A DNA stretch of 64,000 bases from NCBI RefSeq assembly GCF_900239495.1, contig NZ_OENE01000004.1, positions 1 through 64,000 on the forward strand, read 5' to 3'. The notes below the pieces were generated by a model. That model searched no databases and was not told the origin of the DNA. It saw only the letters and a program-made list of their open reading frames with translations. Below are positions 15,923 to 25,006 of this stretch, piece by piece (position 1 is the stretch's first letter; each line of letters opens with the position of its first letter). The stretch is from Tenacibaculum finnmarkense genomovar ulcerans. GTDB taxonomy: Bacteria; Bacteroidota; Bacteroidia; Flavobacteriales; Flavobacteriaceae. The translations under genes and the position numbers were made by a program.

Positions 15923-16699
15923 ATGATGAAAAAAATGCAATTGAAAATTACTTTTTTAGGTACAGGAACATCTACAGGCGTTCCGATGATTAATAGTACG
16001 CATCCTGTGGCGTTGTCTAACGATTTTAGAGATAAGCGTTTGCGTTCTTCTATTGTTATTTCTTGGGATAAAATTAAGTATGTTATTGACTGTGGTCCTG
16101 ATTTTAGGCAGCAGATGATACGTGAAAAAGTAAGCTCAATAAACGGGATTTTATTTACCCACGAACACGCCGATCACATTGCGGGCTTAGATGAAATACG
16201 CCCGTATTGTTTTCAAATGGGCGAAGTACCAATTTATGCAACCCAGCGAGTTTTAGGTGTTTTAAAGAAAAGATACGATTATATTTTTACTACAGAAAAC
16301 CGATATCCGAGTGCGCCAGCGGTTTTTAGCACTGTAATTTCGCATAAAAACAGTTTTATTCTTGATGGAGTTAAGGTAACGCCAATAGAAGTAATGCACG
16401 GAAGATTGCCTATTTTAGGCTATCGTTTTAATAATATTGCGTATTTAACAGATATTAAAACTATTTCATCCGAAGAAAAAAAGAAACTGACTAATTTAGA
16501 GGTGTTAATTGTTACAGGATTACGAAAAGAACCGCATGCAACACATTTTAATTTAGAAGAATCACTCGCGTTTATTGCTGAAATTAAACCTAAAAAAGCC
16601 TATTTAACACATATTAGCGAATTATTAGGTTTGCATGAAGAGGTTGAAAAAGAATTGCCCGAAAATGTGTTTTTAGCCTATGATGGTTTAAAAATTTAA
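15923..16699 (+). CDS. Metallo-beta-lactamase-fold hydrolase (PhnP-like)
   Basis: About 258 residues. The N-terminal FLGTGTSTGVP motif, the metal-binding THEHADH motif, conserved H in VMHG, D in LTDIK and H in YLTHIS define an MBL-fold phosphodiesterase of the PhnP/RNase Z-like group. Cytosolic; substrate unknown (cyclic phosphodiesters are typical for PhnP). Start chosen at ATG 15923 because the GTG at 15914 overlaps a promoter element; ATG 15926 is equally possible. Divergent from the 480-residue gene. Confidence 0.85.
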   Translation: MMKKMQLKITFLGTGTSTGVPMINSTHPVALSNDFRDKRLRSSIVISWDKIKYVIDCGPDFRQQMIREKVSSINGILFTHEHADHIAGLDEIRPYCFQMGEVPIYATQRVLGVLKKRYDYIFTTENRYPSAPAVFSTVISHKNSFILDGVKVTPIEVMHGRLPILGYRFNNIAYLTDIKTISSEEKKKLTNLEVLIVTGLRKEPHATHFNLEESLAFIAEIKPKKAYLTHISELLGLHEEVEKELPENVFLAYDGLKI

Positions 16700-16816
16700 T
16701 ATTTATTTTTCTAATATTCATATTGATTTAAAGTATCGTAATTAGTTTTATCTTTTAAAATAGCATCTTATTTTTACATCAAAATCAGATCAGAAAACAC
16801 TTAAAAAATTATTTAA

Positions 16817-17575
16817 ATGAAAATAATTATATCTCCAGCAAAGTCCTTAGATTTTGAAACAAAAGCTTCTACAAAATTATATTCTCAACCAAGGTTTTTA
16901 GAACAGTCAACAAAATTAAATAAGCAATTAAAAACACTTTCTCCACAAGATTTAAGTGATTTAATGAAAATTTCTGATGATTTATCAAACTTAAATTATC
17001 AACGAAACCAAGATTGGCAAACTCCTTTTAATTTAGACAATGCAAAACAGGCAATTTATTCTTTTACAGGAGCAGTTTTTAAAGGAATCGATGTAAATTC
17101 TTTATCCGAAGAAAAAATACCAACCTTACAAAACAATCTTAGAATTTTATCAGGATTATATGGTTTGTTAAAACCTTTAGATTTAATTCAACCGTATCGT
17201 TTGGAAATGGGAACGAAATTAAAAGTCGGTGAAACTGAAAATTTATATAAATTTTGGAATGATACCTTGGTAAATTCTTTAAATGATGAATTAGAAGATG
17301 ATGAATTATTAGTAAATTTAGCGAGTTTAGAATATTTTAAAGCTTTGCCTAAAAAACGTTTAAAAGTACCAATGATAACGCCTGTTTTTAAAGATTTTAA
17401 AAATGGAGAATATAAAACAGTAATGACTTATGCCAAAAAAGCAAGGGGTTTAATGCTGCGTTATATTATCGAAAATAATGTTAAAACTATAGAAGAATTA
17501 AAAGGTTTTAATATCGATAATTATGCTTTTTCACAAGAAATGTCAACTAAAACGGAATTATATTTTACAAGATAA
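16817..17575 (+). CDS. yaaA: YaaA-family protein (peroxide stress, DUF328)
   Basis: 252 residues. The N-terminal IIISPAKSLDFE, the central YSFTGAVFKGID, SGLYGLLKPLDLIQPYRLEMG, the NLASLEYFKAL block and the C-terminal KKARGLMLRYII...YAFSQEMS are diagnostic for the YaaA/DUF328 family. In E. coli, YaaA lowers free iron during hydrogen peroxide stress and binds DNA. Length is normal. The sanA-like gene follows with no gap (TAA then ATG). Contains one copy of ATCCGAAGAA. Confidence 0.92.
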   Translation: MKIIISPAKSLDFETKASTKLYSQPRFLEQSTKLNKQLKTLSPQDLSDLMKISDDLSNLNYQRNQDWQTPFNLDNAKQAIYSFTGAVFKGIDVNSLSEEKIPTLQNNLRILSGLYGLLKPLDLIQPYRLEMGTKLKVGETENLYKFWNDTLVNSLNDELEDDELLVNLASLEYFKALPKKRLKVPMITPVFKDFKNGEYKTVMTYAKKARGLMLRYIIENNVKTIEELKGFNIDNYAFSQEMSTKTELYFTR

Positions 17576-18211
17576 ATGATTAAAAAAAGCCTGAAATTAG
17601 CCGTTTTATCAATAGTATTTGTGTTTATTGCCATTTGTTTGTGTAATTTTTTAATAGAAAAACAAACAAAAGATAAACTTTATACTAGCGTAACTGAAAT
17701 TCCGAAACATAAAGTCGGGCTTGTTTTGGGTACGTCAAAACATTTGTTAAATGGGCGTGTAAATTTATATTACAAGTATAGAATACGTGCGGCAGTATCA
17801 TTATATAAATCAGGAAAAATTACTTTTATTATTGTCAGTGGCGATAACAGTACCGAAAAATATGACGAGCCAACTACGTTTAAAAATGATTTGATAAAAG
17901 CGGGTATTCCTTCGGATAAAATATTTTTAGATTTTGCAGGTTTTCGAACTTTAGATTCTGTTGTAAGAGTAAAAGAAATATTCGGGCAAACCGATGTTAC
18001 TATTATCTCTCAAAAATTTCATAATGAAAGAGCTATTTATTTAGCAAATCATTTTGGCGTTAAAGCAATCGGTTTTAATGCGAAAGATGTTTCTGGTAAA
18101 TACGGGCTAAAAGTTCAATTAAGAGAGTATTTAGCCCGAGTAAAAGTATTTGTTGATATTTTATTTAATATTCAACCGAAATTTTTAGGGAAATCAATAG
18201 AAGTGAAATAG
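17576..18211 (+). CDS. SanA/YdcF-like protein (DUF218) with N-terminal membrane anchor
   Basis: 211 residues. An N-terminal membrane helix (LAVLSIVFVFIAICLCNFLI) is followed by a DUF218 domain: KVGLVLGTSKH, YYKYRIRAAVSLYKSGK, IIVSGDNS, the TTFKNDLIKAGIPSDKIFLDFAG segment with FRTLDSV, IISQKFHNERA. E. coli SanA affects envelope permeability and vancomycin sensitivity; enzymatic activity is not settled. Likely an inner-membrane protein with the domain outside. Immediately follows yaaA. Confidence 0.85.
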   Translation: MIKKSLKLAVLSIVFVFIAICLCNFLIEKQTKDKLYTSVTEIPKHKVGLVLGTSKHLLNGRVNLYYKYRIRAAVSLYKSGKITFIIVSGDNSTEKYDEPTTFKNDLIKAGIPSDKIFLDFAGFRTLDSVVRVKEIFGQTDVTIISQKFHNERAIYLANHFGVKAIGFNAKDVSGKYGLKVQLREYLARVKVFVDILFNIQPKFLGKSIEVK

Positions 18212-18233
18212 GTTGTTTTTTAGAACAAAATGA

Positions 18234-19163
18234 TTAATTTCTTTTTAGATAGCTAATATCTAACCTGTTTTTACCTTTTTTATTTTCTGTAAATTTAGTA
18301 GATACACATTCATTACAAATAACTTCTCTTTCATTATTAAAATAATCAGTAACTGTTATTTTATTATTTTTGATGTGTTTCGCAATTGTTTTGAATCTTG
18401 TTTTATAAATAGCAGTATTTAAAAGTTTTTCTTTTAAAACGGCTTCGTTCTGATTTCCTAAAACATACATTTTTAATAAAAAGTTATTACAGCCGTTTAT
18501 ACTAAAAGCGTATTCAAAACCTTCTTCTTTGTAAAACTCTAATTTTAGTTGATTAAAAGCAGGGTCTATATCATAATTGGTTTTATACTCTTCTTTAAAG
18601 ATGCGTTTATTTTTCATTGCAGACATAGCACAATCAATATAGTTTAGTGATATTATTTTACCATTTTTAAATCCAAGATGCGTATTTATATGATAAATAG
18701 GAAATTTATTTATGTTACTTTGATGGCTTGTGCTTATTTTAATAATAGGTGTTTTGTTTTTAAATCCCTCAATATTATAGATGTAATTAGAGAAATCGCT
18801 AAAGCCAAAATACCCGATATAATCTATATTTTTTGGTGATTTTATTTGAACAATACCATAAGAAACCATAAATTCATTTCCACCGTCACTAGTATCCGTT
18901 ATTTTTGCCCACATATCTTGTGTACCATCTTTATTAAAATCATTTAAACTTTCGTCATAGAGTTCTATATCTACAGTACCTAATGTAAAATTATGGTCTA
19001 AATTATAAATAATATAATATTTTCCAATAGAATAGCCCTTATATATAGAGAAAAGCTCTGTTAGATATTTTTCACGAAAACTATCTCTTATTTTTTCATT
19101 ATCAGTTTTACAGGATTGAAATAAAAAGAAACTAAGGATTATAATGGTTATTTTTTCTTTCAT
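18234..19163 (-). CDS. Putative lipoprotein, function unknown
   Basis: 309 residues. The N-terminus KEKITIIILSFFLFQSC is a lipoprotein signal with the lipidated cysteine at C18. The mature part contains DFNKDGTQDMWAKI, an EF-hand-like calcium loop of the kind found in FG-GAP/VCBS proteins. A pair CNEC lies near the C-terminus, and two lone cysteines (DCAMS, NGCNN) lie in the middle. Not recognised as a known family. Stands alone on the minus strand; a terminator for sdaA lies upstream of it. Confidence 0.65.
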   Translation of the reverse strand: MKEKITIIILSFFLFQSCKTDNEKIRDSFREKYLTELFSIYKGYSIGKYYIIYNLDHNFTLGTVDIELYDESLNDFNKDGTQDMWAKITDTSDGGNEFMVSYGIVQIKSPKNIDYIGYFGFSDFSNYIYNIEGFKNKTPIIKISTSHQSNINKFPIYHINTHLGFKNGKIISLNYIDCAMSAMKNKRIFKEEYKTNYDIDPAFNQLKLEFYKEEGFEYAFSINGCNNFLLKMYVLGNQNEAVLKEKLLNTAIYKTRFKTIAKHIKNNKITVTDYFNNEREVICNECVSTKFTENKKGKNRLDISYLKRN

Positions 19164-19265
19164 GTTTTTTGAATAAACATTTGTTATGTTCTTTAGATGA
19201 ATAAATTTAATAAATAAAATTTTTAAGTTCTGATATAAGAAAGTAAATTACTTTATTAAAAAACA

Positions 19266-19290
19266 AAAACCCTCTTTTTAAGAGGGTTTT
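19266..19290 (-). terminator. Terminator of sdaA
   Basis: Stem AAAACCCTCTT with AAGAGGGTTTT and a 3-base loop, 28 bp after the sdaA stop on the minus strand. A-rich flank gives T on that strand. Confidence 0.75.
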
Positions 19291-19317
19291 TATAGTTTTT
19301 TTATAATGATGATTTTT

Positions 19318-20742
19318 TTAACAAGCTGCTAAACCAACAGTAATTGCTAAACCACCTTCGGAAGTTTCTTTATATTTTCTGTTCATATCTTTTGCGGTTT
19401 CCCACATAGTATCGATCACTTTATCTAAAGGAACTAACGATTCTTTAGGATTAGTTTCTAAGGCTAATTCCGCAGCATTAATTGCTTTAATTGCGCCCAT
19501 AGCATTACGCTCAATACAAGGTATTTGGACCAAACCTCCAATAGGATCGCAGGTTAAACCTAAATGATGTTCCATGGCTATTTCTGCGGCAACTAAACAT
19601 TGCCCAGGAGTTCCGCCTAAAAGCTCTGTAAGTGCTCCAGCTGCCATTGCCGATGAAACGCCAATTTCTGCCTGACAACCACCCATAGCTGCCGATATGG
19701 TTGCATTTTTCTTGAAAATACTTCCAATTTCACCAGCAACTAATAAGAATTTTTTGATGTGTTCAAAATCAGCATCATGATTTTCAATCACTAAATAATA
19801 CATTAAAACAGCAGGAATTACACCTGCACTTCCATTAGTCGGAGCGGTTACAACCCTACCTAAAGCGGCATTTACTTCATTTACTGATAAAGCAAAACAG
19901 CTTACCCATTTTAATATTTCACGAAACTTAACTTCGGTGCTTCTAATTGCGGTAATCCATTGCTCTTCGTTGCTGTAGGTAGCGTTTTTAATTAATTTTT
20001 GATGCGTGCCAAAAGCTCTACGTTTTACATTTAATCCACCGGGTAAAATACCACCTGTATGACAACCGATATACATACATTCGAGCATGGTATCCCAAAC
20101 ACGTTTTAACTCTGTGTCAATTTCAGCAGGCGATTTTAAAACCAATTCATTCTGATACACAATTTCAGAAATATTTTTGCCTTCTTTTTCGCAATAATCT
20201 TCTAATTCTGTGGCTCTGTTTATAGGATATGGAAAGTTTACTTCGTTTATTTCGGTATCTTGAGTTACTTTTATTTCTTCTTGAATAACAAAACCACCTC
20301 CGATAGAATAATAGGTTTCTGTAGATATTTCTTTTCCTTTGCAAAAACCTCTAAAAATTAATCCATTAGAGTGAAAAGGTAAGAAATTTTGATTAAAAAC
20401 AACATTTTCAATAGAAAAAACCAATTGTTTTTCGGCATTAAAATGCAAGCGTTTTGTTTCTTTTATTTTATTGATAATTGTTTCAATACTATCAACAGGA
20501 ATGTATTCAGGATCGGTACCACTTAAACCTAGTAAAACGGCTAAATCAGTTGCATGACCTGTTCCTGTTAACGATAAAGAGCCGTATAGGTCTATTTTAA
20601 TACCATCAATAGTATCAAAAACACGCTCTTTTTTTAATTTTTCAATCCATTGTTGGGCAGCTCTCCAAGGACCTAAAGTGTGTGAACTTGAAGGACCTAC
20701 GCCAATTTTAAGCATATCAAAAACACTAATAAATTGAGACAT
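19318..20742 (-). CDS. sdaA: L-serine ammonia-lyase, single-chain iron-sulfur type
   Basis: Converts L-serine to pyruvate and ammonia. The 474-residue chain contains both the beta-like N-terminal part (SVFDMLKIGVGPSSSHTLGPWRAAQQW) and the alpha-like catalytic part. Cysteines that can hold the [4Fe-4S] cluster lie in MYIGCHTGGILPGG, MGGCQAEIGVSSAMAAGA, TPGQCLVAAE and CDPIGGLVQIPCIERNAMG. The C-terminal GLAITVGLAAC is typical of one-chain enzymes. Monocistronic, minus strand, with hairpins on both sides. Confidence 0.94.
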   Translation of the reverse strand: MSQFISVFDMLKIGVGPSSSHTLGPWRAAQQWIEKLKKERVFDTIDGIKIDLYGSLSLTGTGHATDLAVLLGLSGTDPEYIPVDSIETIINKIKETKRLHFNAEKQLVFSIENVVFNQNFLPFHSNGLIFRGFCKGKEISTETYYSIGGGFVIQEEIKVTQDTEINEVNFPYPINRATELEDYCEKEGKNISEIVYQNELVLKSPAEIDTELKRVWDTMLECMYIGCHTGGILPGGLNVKRRAFGTHQKLIKNATYSNEEQWITAIRSTEVKFREILKWVSCFALSVNEVNAALGRVVTAPTNGSAGVIPAVLMYYLVIENHDADFEHIKKFLLVAGEIGSIFKKNATISAAMGGCQAEIGVSSAMAAGALTELLGGTPGQCLVAAEIAMEHHLGLTCDPIGGLVQIPCIERNAMGAIKAINAAELALETNPKESLVPLDKVIDTMWETAKDMNRKYKETSEGGLAITVGLAAC

Positions 20743-20774
20743 AAATTTAATTTGTTTGTTGAGCGCTAAAATAG

Positions 20775-20813
20775 AAAAAGTCCTGTATTAAAATCAATAC
20801 AGGACTTTTTTTT
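20775..20813 (-). terminator. Terminator between DUF2853 gene and sdaA
   Basis: Perfect 15-bp stem (AAAAAGTCCTGTATT with AATACAGGACTTTTT), 6-base loop. It follows the DUF2853 gene on the minus strand. The longer T run is on the plus strand, so it may work both ways. Confidence 0.75.
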
Positions 20814-20840
20814 ATGAAAAATGTGCATTTTGTATTTCGC

Positions 20841-21182
20841 TTACATTCCGTACACTGCTTCTTTGTTAAATTTCTTTGCTAATAAATAGTACACTACAGC
20901 TCTGTATTTCTTTCTTTCTGAGCGTCCTATTTGTTCCATAACTTGGTCAATAGCTTGGTCTAATTCAGCGGTATCTGCTAAACCTAACTTTTTTATTAAA
21001 AAGTTGTTTTTAACGGTAAGCAATTCTTTTGGGTCGGCACCAGATACTGTTTCGGCATCTGTTTTGTAAATTGAAGGACCTAATCCTTTAGTTACTGCTG
21101 TTAATAATTCAAGGTTTACAGACAGTTTTCTGTCGTCCATAAACTTTTTATACAATTCTACTTTTTCGTCAAATTTACTCAT
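20841..21182 (-). CDS. DUF2853-family protein
   Basis: 113 residues. The block KGLGPSIYKTDAETVSGADPKEL, then VKNNFLIKKLGL and RKKYRAVVYYLLAKKF, is the signature of DUF2853, a small helical cytosolic family of unknown function found in marine proteobacteria and Bacteroidota. Full length. Monocistronic. Upstream is a 520-bp gene-free interval with an intergenic repeat. Confidence 0.88.
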   Translation of the reverse strand: MSKFDEKVELYKKFMDDRKLSVNLELLTAVTKGLGPSIYKTDAETVSGADPKELLTVKNNFLIKKLGLADTAELDQAIDQVMEQIGRSERKKYRAVVYYLLAKKFNKEAVYGM

Positions 21183-21704
21183 CTTTTTTCTTTTAATTAT
21201 TTGTTAATCTAGGTGTTGTAGCATTAATGATTTCAAATATAGCTAAATAATTTGTTCTTTCAAATAAGAAAAATAGATATTGTATGGTTGTTATTTATTT
21301 TAATAAATTCGGATAATTTATTGTGGTTTTGGTGTTTTTAAGGAGTAATTTATAATAATAGTATTATTTTTAGTGGTTAAAATAAGGTGTTTTTAAGCAT
21401 CCTTTGACAGTAAAAAGCCAAATTGACAGTAAAAATGTAGGAACTTATTTTTTGTAGATAAACCAATTGTTACACGAAGGTAATAAAAACACGTTTGTTG
21501 TGGCTTAGCCCTGATTGCAGCAATTGTTTGAGCTCCTCGCAGAGAGCGAGTGCGTAAAGCAGGAAACAGCTCCTAATAAGTATTATTTTAACCTTAGCGC
21601 CTGGTATTGAATTGTTGTTAATTAAATTGTTGAAAACAAAAATAAAATAAAGTAATTAGGTATTATTATTGTAGTATATTTAGCTATAATCAAACAGGTA
21701 GCCT
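21183..21704. other. Gene-free interval with repeats
   Basis: No coding frame is convincing. It holds two copies of TTGACAGTAAAAA (21404-21416 and 21423-21435, 19 bp apart) and an intergenic repeat element (21503-21573, listed separately). The rest is AT-rich leader of the TPR gene. No TAnnTTTG promoter is clearly placed. Confidence 0.6.
21503..21573 (-). repeat. Intergenic hairpin repeat, family A copy 1
   Basis: Read on the minus strand it matches the element at 52479-52564: GGAGCTG..., CTTTACGCACTCGCTCT, then AGGAGCTCAAACAATTGC and a CAATCAGGGCTA end. The middle is shorter (CTGCG in place of a T/A-rich hairpin). Near-identical segments in opposite orientation 31 kb apart, both intergenic, mark a dispersed repeat. 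Confidence 0.8.
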
Positions 21705-23075
21705 ATGTCGATATTAAAATTTGAATCTATGTTGAAAACCAACGATGTCTATTTTTTTGATGCTGTTGAGTTTGAAACAATTATTGAACACTATTTAAAT
21801 ATAGCTAAAAATTCTTTAGCTAAAAAAGCGGTTGCCTTAGGCTTAGAACAGCATCCGTCATCAATTCAATTAAAATTGATGAAAGTAGAGCTTTTAGTTT
21901 TTGATAATGAACTAAAAGAAGCCACTGAATTACTGAAAAACATTGAAGCTGTTGAGCCTTATAACGATGAGGTTTTTATTCAAAAAGCATTAATTTTATC
22001 TAAAAAGGAACTGCATATTGAAGCGATTGCTGTCTTAAAAGAGTCCTTATCTTTTATAGAAGATCCAGCAGATATTTGGTCAATGTTAGGTATGGAGTAT
22101 TTGTATTTAGACGATTATAAAAATGCCCGTTTAAATTTTGAAAAATGTGTAGCTTTTGATGCCGAAGATTTTTCGTCTTTATATAATATTGTGTATTGTT
22201 TTGATGCAGAAGAAAGGCATATTGAGGCGATACAATTTTTAAACACCTATATAGATAAAAACCCTTATTGTGAGGTGGCTTGGCATCAATTAGGTAGAAA
22301 ATATGCCGAAATAGGCATGTATAGAGAGGCGCTTACGGCATTTGAATATTCGGTATTAATCGATGAAACTTTTATCGCTGGTTATTTAGAAATGGCAAAA
22401 ACACTAGAGGATTTAAATCGCTATGAAGAGGCTATTAAAAACTATAAAATAACCTTAGAGTTAGACGATCCTACTGCTTTTTCATATATAAGAATAGGGG
22501 AGTGTTACGAAAAGTTAGAAAATGTTAATGCGGCAATTCATTTTTATAAAAAAGCCGTTGCTCAAGATCCATCGTTAGACAAAGCTTGGATATTATTAAC
22601 AACTATTTGTTTTGAAGATCAGAACTATCAGAAAGCATTGTATTATGTGAGAAAAGCGATTAAAATAGATGAAATAAATCCTTTTTATTGGCGAATATAT
22701 AGCGATATAAGCTTAAAATTAAATTTTTATGAAGAGGCTGTAAAAGGACTTTATACTTGCATTGAATTAGGCGATGATGAAATGGAAGTTTATACTGATT
22801 TGGCAGATATTTTATTGTTTTTAGGTGAATTTGATGAAGCCTTAAAAACGTTGATTAAAGCGAAAAAATTATATGAAGACTTTGCCGAAATTGAATATCG
22901 TTTGTGTGGTTTGTTTATGATTTTAGACAAGCAAGCCTATGGTTTAACACATTTAAAAAATGCGTTGGCGATTAATTTTGAATTGCACGATATTATAAAT
23001 GAGTTGTATCCTACTGTTTTTGAGCATGAAAAAGTTCAAGGAATGGTTTCTGATTATAAAAAAGCCTTGAAATAA
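21705..23075 (+). CDS. Tetratricopeptide-repeat protein
   Basis: 456 residues made almost entirely of TPR helix pairs; for example WSMLGMEYLYLDDYKNARLNFEKCVAFD, AWHQLGRKYAEIGMYREALTAFEYSV and SYIRIGECYEKLENVNAAIHFYKKAV each start new repeats. No signal peptide or catalytic domain, so a cytosolic scaffold is likely. Related TPR proteins are common in Flavobacteriaceae; partner unknown. Monocistronic, its terminator begins within the last codons. Confidence 0.85.
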   Translation: MSILKFESMLKTNDVYFFDAVEFETIIEHYLNIAKNSLAKKAVALGLEQHPSSIQLKLMKVELLVFDNELKEATELLKNIEAVEPYNDEVFIQKALILSKKELHIEAIAVLKESLSFIEDPADIWSMLGMEYLYLDDYKNARLNFEKCVAFDAEDFSSLYNIVYCFDAEERHIEAIQFLNTYIDKNPYCEVAWHQLGRKYAEIGMYREALTAFEYSVLIDETFIAGYLEMAKTLEDLNRYEEAIKNYKITLELDDPTAFSYIRIGECYEKLENVNAAIHFYKKAVAQDPSLDKAWILLTTICFEDQNYQKALYYVRKAIKIDEINPFYWRIYSDISLKLNFYEEAVKGLYTCIELGDDEMEVYTDLADILLFLGEFDEALKTLIKAKKLYEDFAEIEYRLCGLFMILDKQAYGLTHLKNALAINFELHDIINELYPTVFEHEKVQGMVSDYKKALK

Positions 23076-23091
23076 TTATTTCAAGGCTTTT
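23060..23091 (+). terminator. Terminator overlapping the end of the TPR gene
   Basis: Perfect 14-bp stem AAAAGCCTTGAAAT / ATTTCAAGGCTTTT with a 4-base loop and T run; the left arm includes the last codons and stop. Confidence 0.85.
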
Positions 23092-23137
23092 TTGTTTTTC
23101 TTTGGATAAAAAAATCACCTAAAATAAGCTGAAAAAC

Positions 23138-24865
23138 TTAGGAAATACGTTTCCAAATTTTTAGTAAAATCCCTACACAAATTAAAGTTGTTACAGTTAA
23201 TATTGATGCTAGTAATGTTTTGCCATAAATCCAGTTTCCTGTGGCGAATAAAAAACTATAAACTCCAATTGTTCCCGTAATAAAACCGACAATTTTTATA
23301 CCGATATTTTTAAATTTATCTTCGCCTTCAAAAATTAAACCCTCAAAATTATCAATTGTTTTTTTATCCGTAGGTTTTGTTAAAAGTGTTACTAAAATCC
23401 ATCCGAAAGTAGTAATTACGACACCAATAATTAATTGCCAATAGCCTGCGATTTCAAAAAATGGATTTTCTAATTTTCTGTTGATAAAAAAGAAAAGCGC
23501 AATTATAAATGATATTCCCATTGCAGCAATTTCACTGTACGGATTAATTCGGCTCCAAAACCATCTTAAAATAAATAATAAACCTGTTCCTGCTCCGATT
23601 TGCAATAATAAATCAAAAACATCTTTAGCCGATTGCAAATAAAATGAAAATAAAGCGGCACAAATCATTAATAAAACGGTAGAAATTCGCCCAACAACAA
23701 CTTTTTGTTTTTCCGAAGCTTCTTTATTGATAAAACGACTGTAAAAATCATTCACTATATACGAACTTCCCCAATTTAATTGGGTAGAAATCGTACTCAT
23801 AAAAGCGGCTATTAAAGAAGTTAATACAATCCCTAATAAACCTGCGGGTAAATAAGTCATCATAGCGGCATAACCAACATCATGTCCTTGCATTTCTTGG
23901 GATAAATTAGGAAATGCCTGATTCATGCTTTCTAAACTAGGAAAAATAATTAAAGATGCCAGCCCGACAATAATCCAAGGCCAAGGACGCAAGGCATAAT
24001 GTGCAAAATTGAAAAATAAAGTTGCCCAGGTCGCATTTTTTTCATCTTTAGCAGCTAACATTCGCTGTGCGATATAACCACCACCACCAGGTTCTGCTCC
24101 AGGATACCAAGTACTCCACCATTGCACGGCAAACGGAATGATAAACAAAGTAATTAACGATTCTGTATTTGAAAAATCAGGTAACATATTTAATTTTCCG
24201 CTTACATTTGGATGGCTTAATAAATTTGATAAACCATTTATTTCAGGCATATTTACAATATAAACTGTTGCCCAAACCGAACCAATCATGGCAAGTATAA
24301 ATTGAACAAAATCGGTAAGTAAAACACCTTTTAATCCGCCTAAAGACGAATAAATAACCACAATAATAGACGAATAGATTAGCATCTCTCCTTGTGAAAT
24401 CCCTAATAATATATTAGCGATTTTAGCCCCAGCCAAGCAAACTCCAGCCATGGTTATAATATTAAAAATTACACCTAAATAAATAGCTCTAAATCCTCTT
24501 AAAAAACCTGCCATTTTACCCGAATACCGCAGTTCGTAAAATTCTAAATCGGTTGTAATTCCTGATTTTCGCCATAATTTTGCATAAAAAAATACGGTTA
24601 GCATCCCTGTAAGGAGCATTGCCCACCAAACCCAGTTTCCTGAAACACCATTTTTACGCACTAGTTCGGTTACTAAACCTGGTGTGTCGGCGGCAAAAGT
24701 GGTAGCAACCATCGAAACTCCTAAAAGCCACCAAGGCATATTTCTACCTGATAAAAAGAAATCAGCACTACTTTTTCCTGCCGATTTTGATGCCCAAACA
24801 CCAATAAGTAATGAAATGAGAAAAAATCCGATAATAATTGCGTAATCAAGCGTCGTTAATGTCAT
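23138..24865 (-). CDS. Sodium:solute symporter (SSS family)
   Basis: 575 residues with about 14 hydrophobic helices, length normal for SSS transporters. N-terminal LTTLDYAIIIGFFLISLLIGVW, then DFFLSGRNMPWWLLGVSMVATTFAADTP, the family's sodium-site region, and TTDLEFYELRYSGKMAGFLRGFRAIYLG. The GAEPGGGGYIAQRMLAAKDEKNA block is typical of a flavobacterial subgroup. Inner-membrane uptake of a small solute with Na+; substrate cannot be read from sequence. Divergent from pfkA with 140 bp between. Confidence 0.9.
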   Translation of the reverse strand: MTLTTLDYAIIIGFFLISLLIGVWASKSAGKSSADFFLSGRNMPWWLLGVSMVATTFAADTPGLVTELVRKNGVSGNWVWWAMLLTGMLTVFFYAKLWRKSGITTDLEFYELRYSGKMAGFLRGFRAIYLGVIFNIITMAGVCLAGAKIANILLGISQGEMLIYSSIIVVIYSSLGGLKGVLLTDFVQFILAMIGSVWATVYIVNMPEINGLSNLLSHPNVSGKLNMLPDFSNTESLITLFIIPFAVQWWSTWYPGAEPGGGGYIAQRMLAAKDEKNATWATLFFNFAHYALRPWPWIIVGLASLIIFPSLESMNQAFPNLSQEMQGHDVGYAAMMTYLPAGLLGIVLTSLIAAFMSTISTQLNWGSSYIVNDFYSRFINKEASEKQKVVVGRISTVLLMICAALFSFYLQSAKDVFDLLLQIGAGTGLLFILRWFWSRINPYSEIAAMGISFIIALFFFINRKLENPFFEIAGYWQLIIGVVITTFGWILVTLLTKPTDKKTIDNFEGLIFEGEDKFKNIGIKIVGFITGTIGVYSFLFATGNWIYGKTLLASILTVTTLICVGILLKIWKRIS

Positions 24866-24957
24866 GTAGTTTTATTTAAAGGGCTAAATGTAGTTAAATA
24901 ATATGATACGTTAAATTCGTTAAATTTCTGCTAAACTCTAAAAAATGATTTTATCTT

Positions 24958-24990
24958 TTGATAAAAAACCACTTAAAAAGAGTAAATTTG
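24958..24990 (+). promoter_or_regulatory. Promoter of pfkA-gapA
   Basis: TTG (24958-24960) and TAAATTTG (24983-24990) with a 22-base spacer fit the Bacteroidota consensus; start codon 16 bp further on. Confidence 0.6.
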
Positions 24991-25006
24991 ATATTCACTT
25001 TATTTT

